Numbered from the stretch's first letter, positions 1-7,601 are shown. The stretch is 8,458 nucleotides of DNA from an uncultured Victivallales bacterium (GCA_903834675.1 CAILKC010000854.1:1-8458); one strand, 5' to 3'. Translations and numbers: made by a program. The notes: generated by a model from the sequence alone, not told the origin.

Positions 1-366
1 CTCGCCATCGGGGACCCCAAGTCGGTCTGCCTGGGCAGCATCGCCAAGGCGGCATTGGAGAAGGCCGGAATCTACGCTGAGGTCAGTAAGCAGATCGTTA
101 CCTTCGCTTCGGACTGCCAGCAGGTCGCCAGCCTGATCCGCCTCGACGAGGTGGATGCGGCCATCGGCTACGACGTGTTCCAGCGGCAGTCCCCTGACCT
201 GATGGACTCGGTCCCGCTGGAGGGCGCGGCCGCGGTCACGGTGCCTGCGGGCGTGGTTTCCTTCTCCAAGCAGAAGGACCTCGCTCAGCGCTTCGCCGAC
301 TACCTCGCCGGGCCCCAGGGCCGCGAGGTCTTCGCGCGCCACGGCTACACGGTCGAGCAACCGTAA
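1..366 (+). CDS. ModA-like molybdate ABC transporter substrate-binding protein, C-terminal part (partial)
   Basis: The reading frame is open from base 1 and stops at TAA 364-366, giving 121 residues; the start lies to the left of the window. The visible part opens with IGDPKSVCLG followed by an AKAALEKAGI helix. This matches the second lobe of periplasmic type II solute-binding proteins of the ModA family, which has an 'IG(D/N)P...G..AK.ALEK.G' signature. Next come a D-C-Q-Q-V segment, a VDAAIGYDVF strand, and a closing helix plus tail (FADYLAGPQGREVFARHGY) typical of ModA-type proteins. The family binds molybdate or tungstate outside the membrane and delivers it to ModB/ModC; here the ligand is inferred from resemblance only. 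No permease or ATPase gene follows: the next gene runs convergently, so any transporter partners must lie upstream or elsewhere. A TTG at 55 could be mistaken for a start but sits inside the conserved lobe. It could instead be a related anion- or metal-binding protein. Confidence 0.75.
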   Translation, partial: LAIGDPKSVCLGSIAKAALEKAGIYAEVSKQIVTFASDCQQVASLIRLDEVDAAIGYDVFQRQSPDLMDSVPLEGAAAVTVPAGVVSFSKQKDLAQRFADYLAGPQGREVFARHGYTVEQP

Positions 367-373
367 GGGACGC

Positions 374-570
374 TACCCGGCCGGTCCAGTCGGGTAAGCT
401 GTTCCGGGCCTGGAGCCCGCGATGCCATCGCCCGTTTCGGGCGGGCTCGCGGTACCCGCCGTCTGCAAGACCCCAGATACGGCGGGAGCCCCGGCAAGAC
501 CGGTGCGGACCGCCGACTCCAGGGTGCCTACCGTCCAGAACGAGAAACCGCCCTGGCTGGCTCCCTGGAG
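374..570. repeat. Cluster of inverted repeats between convergent genes
   Basis: The gap 367-592 holds no supportable gene. It contains several perfect inverted repeats: TACCCG 374-379 with CGGGTA 391-396; CGGGC 405-409 with GCCCG 415-419; GAGCCC 413-418 with GGGCTC 443-448, enclosing GCCCG 430-434 with CGGGC 438-442 around a TTT loop; CCCGCCGT 455-462 with ACGGCGGG 479-486; and CTCCAGGG 517-524 with CCCTGGAG 563-570. Some are mutually exclusive. The position between two genes that converge suggests transcription termination or an interspersed repeat. A structured RNA is possible, but I recognise no known riboswitch core on either strand. GC-rich DNA produces some short palindromes by chance; the two 8-bp pairs and the nested hairpin are the stronger elements. 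Confidence 0.5.
413..448. terminator. Candidate bidirectional terminator hairpin
   Basis: GAGCCC (413-418) pairs with GGGCTC (443-448) and encloses a second hairpin, GCCCG (430-434) with CGGGC (438-442) around a TTT loop. It lies 47 bases after the stop of the ModA-like gene and 145 bases beyond the stop of the convergent minus-strand gene, so it could serve both. There is no T-tract on either side, so it is not a classical intrinsic terminator. The call rests on stem strength and location only. Confidence 0.25.
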
Positions 571-592
571 GTACGCCGGAGACGCGGTGGGC

Positions 593-2554
593 TTACTCCA
601 AGCGTACGCCCAGCTCGGCAAACTGCGCCGCCGCGGTGAGGAAGTGGGCCGTGATCCAGAACACCGTCCAGTGCTCGGAGTAGCCGCCGCGCCAGCCCCC
701 GGGACCGAAGCCGGAGTGCTGTTGCGTGTAGTTCGTCTGCTCGATCTGCTCGCCCTGGCTGCCCGTCGCATCGATGAGCTGTCCGCAACTGCGGAACATC
801 ACCAGGGCCAGGCGCTGGAGGTCTGGCCGGCCGGTCAGGCCCCCGAGGCGGTACACATCCGGCGCGAACAGCACACCGTAGACGTCCAGGTGCATATTCT
901 GCACCGAGACCGCGGTCCAGCCGCGCGTCTTCAGGGCGCGGTCGGCAAGCGGGCCGGGCGGCAAGGGGATGTCCCAGGCGACGCAGTAGGTCAAGGCGAC
1001 ATCCATGGCATGGGCGGCCGCGTCGAGCCAGCTGCGTTCAGCGGTCAGATCAAACAGCGCCAGGAAGGCCTGCATGGCGGCGAAGGCGCCCTCCTTGTCT
1101 TCGCAGCGCGCGTCGAGGGTGCCGCCCCAGTAGGGTTCGTCCATGCTGAGGTGGCGCTCGCGGTAATGCTCGCCAGCCTTGAGCGCGGCCTGGCGCAGCG
1201 TCGCGTCGCCGAAGCGGGCCGCCGCCGCGCATAAGGGCGCCACCAGAAAGCCCTCGTTGGTCGAGACCGGCCGCCAGGCCGGGGCCAGGATGCGCCTCGC
1301 ATGCAGACCGCAGGCACGCCGCAGGAATTCCTCCCAGCGCCGTCCGTCCAGGCCCGTGCGAGAGGTCGCCGCGAGCGCTCGAAACAGGTTCAGCATGGCC
1401 TGTCCCTCGGACAAGACCTCGATGTTCTCCCAACGTCGCGCGTCGATATTGTACCAAGTGTGAAAGCCGGCGTCGTGGAAGGCCGCCGAGGCCAGAAAGT
1501 CCAGCGCGCGCTGCGCCTTGTCGCCGAGACCTGAGAGTCCCAGCAGCGGCGCCAGAACCGGCAGCGCGTAGCCCGGCGCGGCGGCCTGGCCGCACCAGCC
1601 CATCACGATGAAACGCCGGTCAGGGTACTTGCGGAAACCGCAGGAGACCTCGTCCTCGTGCCAGCGCGTCAAGGCAAAGCGTGCCTTGGCGCGGACGATG
1701 TCGGCCAGGCTCGGCAGGCCGTCCAGACTGAACGGCGCCAGGCGCGCCAGGCTGGTCTGCACCGCCGGTCGGAAGCCGCTGCCCCGGGGCAGGTCCGTGG
1801 CGACCTCGACGGCGAACTCCTTCCGGATCACGGCCCCCGGCGGCAGGCGCAGCCAGGCGTCGTCGTAAGCCTCCCAGCGCTCCTGGGACGCCTTGATGAC
1901 GCTATTCCGGCCGTTGCTGGCGCACGGCCCCGAAAGCAGCGCCAGTGCCGTGCCGTCGGCGCGGGACTCGACCCCCAGCGACCACCACTGGTCCGCGCGT
2001 TGTCCGCCCGGAGCGGGGGACGGCAGCGAGTGCAGGGCCACCCCGGCCACCTGACCCGCAAACGGAACTTCGGCAACCACGAAGGGCAAGGGCAGGCGGT
2101 GTTCCTCGAAGAAAGCCCGCTCGCCGACTTCACCCCCGAACCCGGGCGTGCGCTCGCTGCGTGCCCCGGACGGGTTGCCGTAGTACAGGCAGCCTGGCAG
2201 CAGCACCCGCCGGCCCGCGGCCGGGGTCAGGAAGCACACCGCGAGCGTGCAGTGCGACGCTGGCGCGCTGCCGGTCCAGCGCCAGGTGCGCAGGCAGTGC
2301 CAGACCGCCCCGGCCCGCTCGCAGCGCCAGGCATCTTCAACCCGCCAGTCGCCCTGCGGAGTCCGCACGGTACCCGCCAGCACCGTCCAGGGCCCGAGTT
2401 GGCTGACGGTCTCAGGCTGGGCGTGGCACCAATCCGTCGGCCAGCCGTCCTGCCAGCCCATGGCCACAGACCAAAGCCCCTCGGGCGGGCTCGACAGCAG
2501 CCCGATGCCCTCGTTCTGAACCTGCAACCCGGTGGTCGTGGCGGTAAAGATCAT
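593..2554 (-). CDS. Putative six-hairpin glycosidase-like protein (uncharacterised)
   Basis: 653 residues, ATG at 2554 and TAA at 593-595. A GGGAGG ribosome-binding site lies 12 bases before the start. There is no signal peptide, so the product is probably cytoplasmic. Residues 1 to about 270 look like a beta-sandwich: alternating strands rich in Trp and Gly, ending with RLPPGAVIRKEFAVEV. Residues about 280-650 are a run of helices broken by conserved aromatic and acidic loops: MGWCGQ at 318, YNIDARRWENIEVLSEGQ ending at 385, EPYWGG around 476, CEDKEGA with E485, D486 and E488, then WTAVSVQNMHLDVYG, and SGFGPGGWRGGYSEHW near the end. An N-terminal beta domain followed by an alpha/alpha barrel is the layout of six-hairpin glycosidases and related lyases. 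The conserved acids are candidate catalytic residues, but I cannot assign a family or a substrate. It lies 88 bases downstream of the large secreted protein on the same strand, probably in one operon. A non-catalytic barrel protein or a polysaccharide lyase is the main alternative. Confidence 0.6.
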   Translation of the reverse strand: MIFTATTTGLQVQNEGIGLLSSPPEGLWSVAMGWQDGWPTDWCHAQPETVSQLGPWTVLAGTVRTPQGDWRVEDAWRCERAGAVWHCLRTWRWTGSAPASHCTLAVCFLTPAAGRRVLLPGCLYYGNPSGARSERTPGFGGEVGERAFFEEHRLPLPFVVAEVPFAGQVAGVALHSLPSPAPGGQRADQWWSLGVESRADGTALALLSGPCASNGRNSVIKASQERWEAYDDAWLRLPPGAVIRKEFAVEVATDLPRGSGFRPAVQTSLARLAPFSLDGLPSLADIVRAKARFALTRWHEDEVSCGFRKYPDRRFIVMGWCGQAAAPGYALPVLAPLLGLSGLGDKAQRALDFLASAAFHDAGFHTWYNIDARRWENIEVLSEGQAMLNLFRALAATSRTGLDGRRWEEFLRRACGLHARRILAPAWRPVSTNEGFLVAPLCAAAARFGDATLRQAALKAGEHYRERHLSMDEPYWGGTLDARCEDKEGAFAAMQAFLALFDLTAERSWLDAAAHAMDVALTYCVAWDIPLPPGPLADRALKTRGWTAVSVQNMHLDVYGVLFAPDVYRLGGLTGRPDLQRLALVMFRSCGQLIDATGSQGEQIEQTNYTQQHSGFGPGGWRGGYSEHWTVFWITAHFLTAAAQFAELGVRLE

Positions 2555-2642
2555 GGGGATTCCGTACCTCCCGGTGGCCTGCGCCGAGGTCGGCGAGGTT
2601 CAGCAAGCATCCTTCCATTCAGTCCCGTCGAGGCGCCGCAGT

Positions 2643-5600
2643 TCAGCGCTCCGCCAGGGCCCGCTCCGAGCGCAGCACCACCCGGAAGCCGACGTTATAG
2701 ACGGGTTGCCAGCTCGGGTAGCGCCAGTGCGAGGCCGTGCGGCAGGCGCTGAAGGTGTCATTCCACGAGCCGCCGCGCACGACTTTCAGGCCTTCCGGGC
2801 CGGCGCTCTCCGTGGTCCACTCCGCCACATTGCCAATCAGGTCGTAAATGCCCCAGGCATTGGGCGGGAACGAGCCGACCGTGGCACTGAACCGACAGCC
2901 GTCGTCGTAGTCGGCCTCGCAGCGGCCCCAGCCCCAGCCCTGCACCGAGCGATCCGCAACGTTGGCCACCTTGGGCATCCCCTCGGCAACCTCGCCGAAA
3001 GGCCAGCGTCCGCCGCTGCCAGCGCGGCAGGCCCACTCCCACTCCGCTTCGGTCGGCAGGGCGCAGACGCTGCCGCTGAGCTTGGACAACCAGGCACAGA
3101 ACGCCGTGGCCTCCTGCCACGACACCCGCACCACGGGCTGCTGCGGGCCATTCACCGGGTAGCCGCGGGTGAAGCGGTCCTTGTTGCGTCCGTCGATGTA
3201 GGCGCTGTCGTGGGCCGAGTCGAAACGGGCATACTGTTCATTGGTGACCTCGAAGCGGCCGAGGAGAAAGGGCCGCTCCAGGCTGACGATGCGCTGCGCT
3301 TGTTCGTCGGGCGCTCCGTCGGGATCGCCGCAGATGAAGCGGCCCGCTGGCACCGGTACCAAGACCAGGCTGACGCCGCCGCCCAGGTCCAAGGTCCGTT
3401 CCTTCTGGGCCAGGCCAGCCTGCAGGGCGCTTGCCTGGGCCGTGGTCAGTGGCCAACCTTCGAGGCTGACCGCGGCCTTCGCGTCCGTGGCGCCCGCGGC
3501 TGGGGGCGCGATGAACTCCGCCACCGGCGGCGCGGGGAGTCGTTCCTCATCGCGGTCGTCGAGATTGGCGTAGAGTTTCTTGTACTTGGCCCGGCGGGCC
3601 ACTTGTTCGTCGGTGGGCGGCTGGTGGCTCTGCCGCCAGTTCGGCGCGTAGGGCACATTGAAATCGATCCAGGTGTAGAGCCGGTCCCAGTCTTCCACGC
3701 TCAGTTGCACGCCATGGTGTCCCTTCGTCAGCATCTGCACCAGCGGGCTGGTGTCGGCGTTGAACTCCGCTGGTTTCATCATGTGGTAATCGGCTTCGTA
3801 ACCCGCCCTCCTGACATAGGGGTGCAGCGCCAGGTAGGCAGGGCTGTAGCGGCCCTTGTATTCAGGCTGCAACTGCTTGGCGCGAAGATCGCTAAGGCTA
3901 CGTCCCGCGGGACTCGCCTGGCCGTTGTGGCAACCGGCACAGCGGCGGTCGAGGACGGGCTGCACCTCCTGATCGAAGCCGAAACCGCGAGCGGCGCCGT
4001 ACCAGGGTCGGATCGGCTCGGGCGTCCCCTGACTGGCTCGCTTATTGGCGCTGGGAGCCCCCGAGTTCTGCGGCTCGTGGCAGCCGACACAGGACAGGGT
4101 TTCGCCCGGCATCACGGTGAACCAACTGCGCATCGTCTGCAACGCCTTGCCGTCGGCGTCCAGCGGCTGCACGAACACCGGGGTATTGGCCGGCACCTCG
4201 AAGAAGGCGCTGCCGTCGGGGTTGACCGGCACGGTACCGAGGATGCGTTTCACGTCCCAGCCGCCTTCGTAGGTGGCGGCGTAGGTGTCGCCATTGCCGC
4301 CGTAGCGATACTGGTGTGAGCCGAGGCGCAGGGCCTTCACCGCGCCGCGTTCACAGCCGACCAGACCCGGCCCGCGGTAGACATCGGCCATGTAGACGAA
4401 GCCCGTGGTCTTCTTCGGGTTGATCCTCTCCGGAATCAGCGGCGGTCGGGGGCGTGGGCGCAGCGGCGTGGCGTTGCAGTATGGCCCGATCAACAAGGGC
4501 GTGAGGTTGTCGAACACATCCACCAGGTAGATGCCCCAGGGCGACCAGGGCCATTCTCTGCAGTTCACCAGGAAGTACTTGCCCGCGCCCAGGTCGGTGC
4601 CGGTCTGCGCCAGTGGCTGGGGCGCCGCAAAGCGCGGCCACACCTCGCTCACCAGGCCGTCTTCGATGACCGGTTCCACCGTCTTACCCCGCCCCGGAAG
4701 GCGCTGCACCACGCCCTCGGCCTCGTGCCGACCGCGGGCCGGATCGAGCACGATCAACTCGCCTTCCCGCGCCACACCGTGGTGACCACTGACGATGCAG
4801 ACCAGCTCGGTCGGCTTGCCGGGGATCGGGCGGGGCCAGTACATCGCGTTCGGCCAGTAGGAGTTGCTGCCGTAGTACTCCATCTGGCCGCTGCCATCGG
4901 GGTTCATCTGGAACAGCAGCCGGGAGAAGTAGTGCGGCGTGTCGGTGTACTCCCAGCGGGTATAGACGACGCGCCCGTTGTTGAGCACGCAGGGGTTCCA
5001 GTTGTGGTCCTGGTCGAAGCTCAGCCGACGCTCGTTGGTACCGTCGGCGTTCATCACGTGCATATTGCCGACGTACCACTGCCCGGTGCAGGGCACCGCC
5101 TGCTCGCAGGCCGTCGAGACGAACATGATCCGCTCATTGGGCAGGTAGCAGCCGTCGAAGTGCTGCACGTGCGGGTCATCCTGCTGCGAGAGCCGCCGCA
5201 GACCCGAACCATCCACGTTGACCTCGCTCAGGAAGCGCCCATCCGAGAACAGCACCCGCTGGCCGTCGAAGTGCAGGTCGAAGTCGCTGATGCTGCCCCC
5301 TTTGTAGATCGTACTGAGCTCGCCATCGGGCCGCACTGGCGAGAGCACGACCAGCTCGTTGCCCAGGTTGTTTGGGCCACTCCAGTTGGAGTTGAACCAG
5401 GGGCCGCCCCGCGCCAGCAGCAGCTTGTCGAACTTGAGCACTGGATTGTCGAGCAGGATGTCCCGCGCCGCCGGGTCCAGCTCCTCATGCAGGACCCGCA
5501 ACTCGCCCTGCGTGTCCGCGGGGGCCTTCAGGATCGCCGGCCAAAGGGCCTCCAGTCGGCCGGTGAAACCCTGGACCGTGCTTCGGTACGCCGCGGCCTT

Positions 5601-7373
5601 GGGGTATTCGGCCCCGAATGTGCTGGCCTGGTCCTCGATCGCCAGGCGCAGCGATTCGAGGCGATGGGCTTCCTGCATCGCCTCCTGGACAGTGCATAGG
5701 CCATAGTAGCGCTGCCGGGCTGCGGCAAGCTCCGGCGCGGCGGCCGGGGCTGCCGCCGCCGTGGCCTTGGCGAACTCGGCCAACCAGGGCGCCACCCGGG
5801 CGCGGATGAACGGCTCGATCGTCTGCAGTTCGCGCTCCACAACGGCCGTTCGCCGAACGGTCGCGGCGACATACTCCTGGGCGATCGTGGTCGGATTGCC
5901 GGGGGCCCAGTCGCTGAGAAAGTACTCCCGGCCGGCCATCTGCAAACGCTGGAAGCGCATCCAGATGCTGTCCCATTCCTCCCAGTCCATCTGCCGGGTG
6001 CTGAGTGGATCGGTGAACTCACGGCGCAGGCGGGCCATGAGTTGCCGGCGGCGGCCCAGGCGGCTGTCGAGCGTCCCGGCCGTGGGGCGCCCCTTCGGGC
6101 ATTGGGGGGTGAACCACAGCGGCGCCCGGCCATCCGCCTGCACCGTCAGCCGTGAGAGCAACACATAGTCGCCCGGGGTCACCGCAATCTTCATAAGGTA
6201 CTGGTTGGGATATGCCGGACGCTGCTTGCCGCCGACGGCGCTGCGCGGCGGCGTGAGCATAACCCAGCCATCCTCGAGTCCCACGCCGATGCAGAACGGG
6301 TTCCTGCCCTCGAACTGCTGGTCCACGCGGATCGGTCGGGCCAGGAAGACCGTCTGCCCCGGCTTGGCGCCGACCAGCGCCGCCACGTCGTGGAGCTGCC
6401 CATCGGTCAGGGTCGGCAAGGGCCGCCAGGCGAGTTTGCCGTCGCCATAGGTGGCCTTGAGGTCGACGTCGCGCAAGGTGTCGAGGGTGGCCATCTCGGG
6501 CCCACCGTCCAGCGGACCGATCACCTGCCAGGCGCCGAAGACCACCCCGCCGTCCCCCACCTGCAGCAGATCCAGGGCCGTCTCCCACCCCACGATCTCC
6601 TCCCGCGCCCCCTGCAGGGTCTCCTGCCAGGTGGCCTGCTTCTCGAAGCGCGGTTCGCGCGGCGCCTGACGCAGGGCTTCGCGACGAGCCTTGTCCGCCG
6701 CACTGAGCACCAGCGTGTCCTCGGGCCTGCCGCAGACCTCCAGCTCGATACCCGCCGTCCAGCCGGCCGCGTCGGCGCTGTGCGCCTTGGAGCCCGCTTT
6801 CATATTGTACGTGCGCCAGATACGGAACTGGACCCAATCCGCCTGCGCCGTGAGTGGCTGCCCGTCCTCACGCTCGAACCAACTGTGGAAGCCGCCGCTG
6901 TCAGGGCCGATCACCGTTGCGCCACTGCTCAGGTCTGCGGTCTCCGCAAACTCCGGCTTGGCGCCAGGTTTCGCGCTGTTGTCAGCCCAGCGGACCTCGT
7001 AATCCTGATTGGCGCGGGCATCGATGTTGAAGGTGTAGAAGCCGATCCGGTAGAGTGGCAGGGCTTTGCCGAGGTAACAGGTGATGAGCGACGGCTGACC
7101 GTCGATGCCAACCCGCCCCTCGCCGCCGCGCACCCCAGCCGCTCCGTCGGCCAGCCCCGACATGTCCCCGACCCCATTCCCATCGTGGAACTGCGCCCCC
7201 TTGCGGGACAGCAGGTTCCGCGGCTGGGCGCTCTCCACCACCTCGGCAAACTGCGCAAAGGCCTCGTCCGTGTTGGCCCACTTCTCCGTGCGCAACACCG
7301 CCTCAGCGCCCGCGGCCCGCCAGGACGACAGGACGAGTACGGAGAACAGAAGGCAGCACCGGGACAGCGTCAT
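2643..7373 (-). CDS. Secreted multidomain di-haem c protein: discoidin-like, HZS-alpha-like propeller, SUMF1 domain
   Basis: 1576 residues from ATG 7373, stop TGA at 2643-2645. The frame stays open to an ATG at 7481, but 7373 is preferred: it starts a clear Sec signal peptide (Arg5, hydrophobic core 6-17, likely cleavage after AGA at 23) and has GGTGGG 6 bases upstream. Inferred domains: 53-213 discoidin-like; about 275-430 a jelly-roll starting with WQVIGPLDG; about 440-640 helical, rich in Ala, Arg and Glu; about 645-985 a beta-propeller with repeated NxDGSG / MNADGT / MNPDGSG turns, resembling the middle domain of the hydrazine synthase alpha subunit. After it come two haem c sites, CVGCH (1095-1099) and CAGCH (1145-1149), then MMKPAEF (1198 on) and KGHHGVQLSVEDWDRLYTWI, also as in that family. 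Residues 1328-1570 form a SUMF1/FGE-type domain with YDLIGNVAEW and RGGSW. It probably acts in the periplasm or outside the cell. Of the two FGE catalytic cysteines only the second position is kept (C1544; the first is D1539). Function unknown; hydrazine synthesis is not implied. Confidence 0.85.
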   Translation of the reverse strand: MTLSRCCLLFSVLVLSSWRAAGAEAVLRTEKWANTDEAFAQFAEVVESAQPRNLLSRKGAQFHDGNGVGDMSGLADGAAGVRGGEGRVGIDGQPSLITCYLGKALPLYRIGFYTFNIDARANQDYEVRWADNSAKPGAKPEFAETADLSSGATVIGPDSGGFHSWFEREDGQPLTAQADWVQFRIWRTYNMKAGSKAHSADAAGWTAGIELEVCGRPEDTLVLSAADKARREALRQAPREPRFEKQATWQETLQGAREEIVGWETALDLLQVGDGGVVFGAWQVIGPLDGGPEMATLDTLRDVDLKATYGDGKLAWRPLPTLTDGQLHDVAALVGAKPGQTVFLARPIRVDQQFEGRNPFCIGVGLEDGWVMLTPPRSAVGGKQRPAYPNQYLMKIAVTPGDYVLLSRLTVQADGRAPLWFTPQCPKGRPTAGTLDSRLGRRRQLMARLRREFTDPLSTRQMDWEEWDSIWMRFQRLQMAGREYFLSDWAPGNPTTIAQEYVAATVRRTAVVERELQTIEPFIRARVAPWLAEFAKATAAAAPAAAPELAAARQRYYGLCTVQEAMQEAHRLESLRLAIEDQASTFGAEYPKAAAYRSTVQGFTGRLEALWPAILKAPADTQGELRVLHEELDPAARDILLDNPVLKFDKLLLARGGPWFNSNWSGPNNLGNELVVLSPVRPDGELSTIYKGGSISDFDLHFDGQRVLFSDGRFLSEVNVDGSGLRRLSQQDDPHVQHFDGCYLPNERIMFVSTACEQAVPCTGQWYVGNMHVMNADGTNERRLSFDQDHNWNPCVLNNGRVVYTRWEYTDTPHYFSRLLFQMNPDGSGQMEYYGSNSYWPNAMYWPRPIPGKPTELVCIVSGHHGVAREGELIVLDPARGRHEAEGVVQRLPGRGKTVEPVIEDGLVSEVWPRFAAPQPLAQTGTDLGAGKYFLVNCREWPWSPWGIYLVDVFDNLTPLLIGPYCNATPLRPRPRPPLIPERINPKKTTGFVYMADVYRGPGLVGCERGAVKALRLGSHQYRYGGNGDTYAATYEGGWDVKRILGTVPVNPDGSAFFEVPANTPVFVQPLDADGKALQTMRSWFTVMPGETLSCVGCHEPQNSGAPSANKRASQGTPEPIRPWYGAARGFGFDQEVQPVLDRRCAGCHNGQASPAGRSLSDLRAKQLQPEYKGRYSPAYLALHPYVRRAGYEADYHMMKPAEFNADTSPLVQMLTKGHHGVQLSVEDWDRLYTWIDFNVPYAPNWRQSHQPPTDEQVARRAKYKKLYANLDDRDEERLPAPPVAEFIAPPAAGATDAKAAVSLEGWPLTTAQASALQAGLAQKERTLDLGGGVSLVLVPVPAGRFICGDPDGAPDEQAQRIVSLERPFLLGRFEVTNEQYARFDSAHDSAYIDGRNKDRFTRGYPVNGPQQPVVRVSWQEATAFCAWLSKLSGSVCALPTEAEWEWACRAGSGGRWPFGEVAEGMPKVANVADRSVQGWGWGRCEADYDDGCRFSATVGSFPPNAWGIYDLIGNVAEWTTESAGPEGLKVVRGGSWNDTFSACRTASHWRYPSWQPVYNVGFRVVLRSERALAER

Positions 7374-7393
7374 AGTCGTCCCACCGGAGATCA

Positions 7394-7444
7394 GGGGTGG
7401 TGGGGTATTGGGGTGATGGGGTACTTGGGTGTGAGGGAGTTGGG
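7394..7444 (+). repeat. G-run array with 8-base period (G-quadruplex motif) upstream of the large gene
   Basis: Four GGGG runs begin at 7394, 7402, 7410 and 7418, exactly 8 bases apart, separated by 4-base loops TGGT, TATT and TGAT. GGG runs follow at 7427, 7435 and 7442. This satisfies the four-tract, short-loop G-quadruplex pattern on the plus strand, which is the template strand for the minus-strand gene starting at 7373, only 21 bases away. The transcribed leader would therefore be C-rich. The array could be a decayed simple tandem repeat or a regulatory structure. Translated in the frame of the large gene it gives a Pro/His-rich stretch unlike a real N-terminus, which argues that it is non-coding. 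Confidence 0.65.
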
Positions 7445-7530
7445 CCATTGTCGCGATCTCCGTCGGCGTTTCGTCCGGCAACCCGTTCTGCTTCTCGCGG
7501 CCCCCGCTCGCCGCACCGCTAAGCTCCCTG

Positions 7531-7566
7531 CCCCAATAACCCGGTCTCCCATCTCCCCAACTCCCC
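7531..7566 (-). repeat. C-run array (G-quadruplex motif on the minus strand)
   Basis: C runs begin at 7531 (4), 7540 (3), 7548 (3), 7555 (4) and 7563 (4), with spacings of 9, 8, 7 and 8 bases. Read on the minus strand this is a G-run array of the same style as 7394-7444, in opposite orientation, with 86 bases between them. It lies between the stop of the higA-like gene (7602) and the start of the large gene, so it would be G-rich in a minus-strand transcript reading out of the toxin-antitoxin operon. The rest of 7374-7601 shows no gene and no convincing promoter. Confidence 0.5.
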
Positions 7567-7601
7567 TTGGTCGGGGGGTCCGCCCTCGGTTCCTGTTGAG
7601 T

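Noticed and set aside
367..592. Cobalamin-type or other metabolite riboswitch
   Set aside because: Stems are present, but no conserved riboswitch core was found on either strand, and the gap is 3' to both flanking genes rather than in a leader.
422..1234. 270-residue plus-strand open frame downstream of the ModA-like gene
   Set aside because: Considered as a possible modB permease, but there are no membrane segments, and most of it lies antisense to the glycosidase-like gene.
1658..2752. 364-residue plus-strand open frame
   Set aside because: It is a shadow of the glycosidase-like gene, with a Pro/Arg/Gln/Gly-rich product and no motif.
2532..4319. 595-residue plus-strand open frame opposite the large gene
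   Set aside because: It is antisense to a strongly recognisable coding sequence (SUMF1 and haem c domains). Its Arg/Ala/Gly/Val-rich product shows no family motif, as expected of shadow frames in GC-rich DNA.
7374..7601. CRISPR array
   Set aside because: The periodic G and C runs have an 8-base period with no long repeats or unique 30-base spacers.
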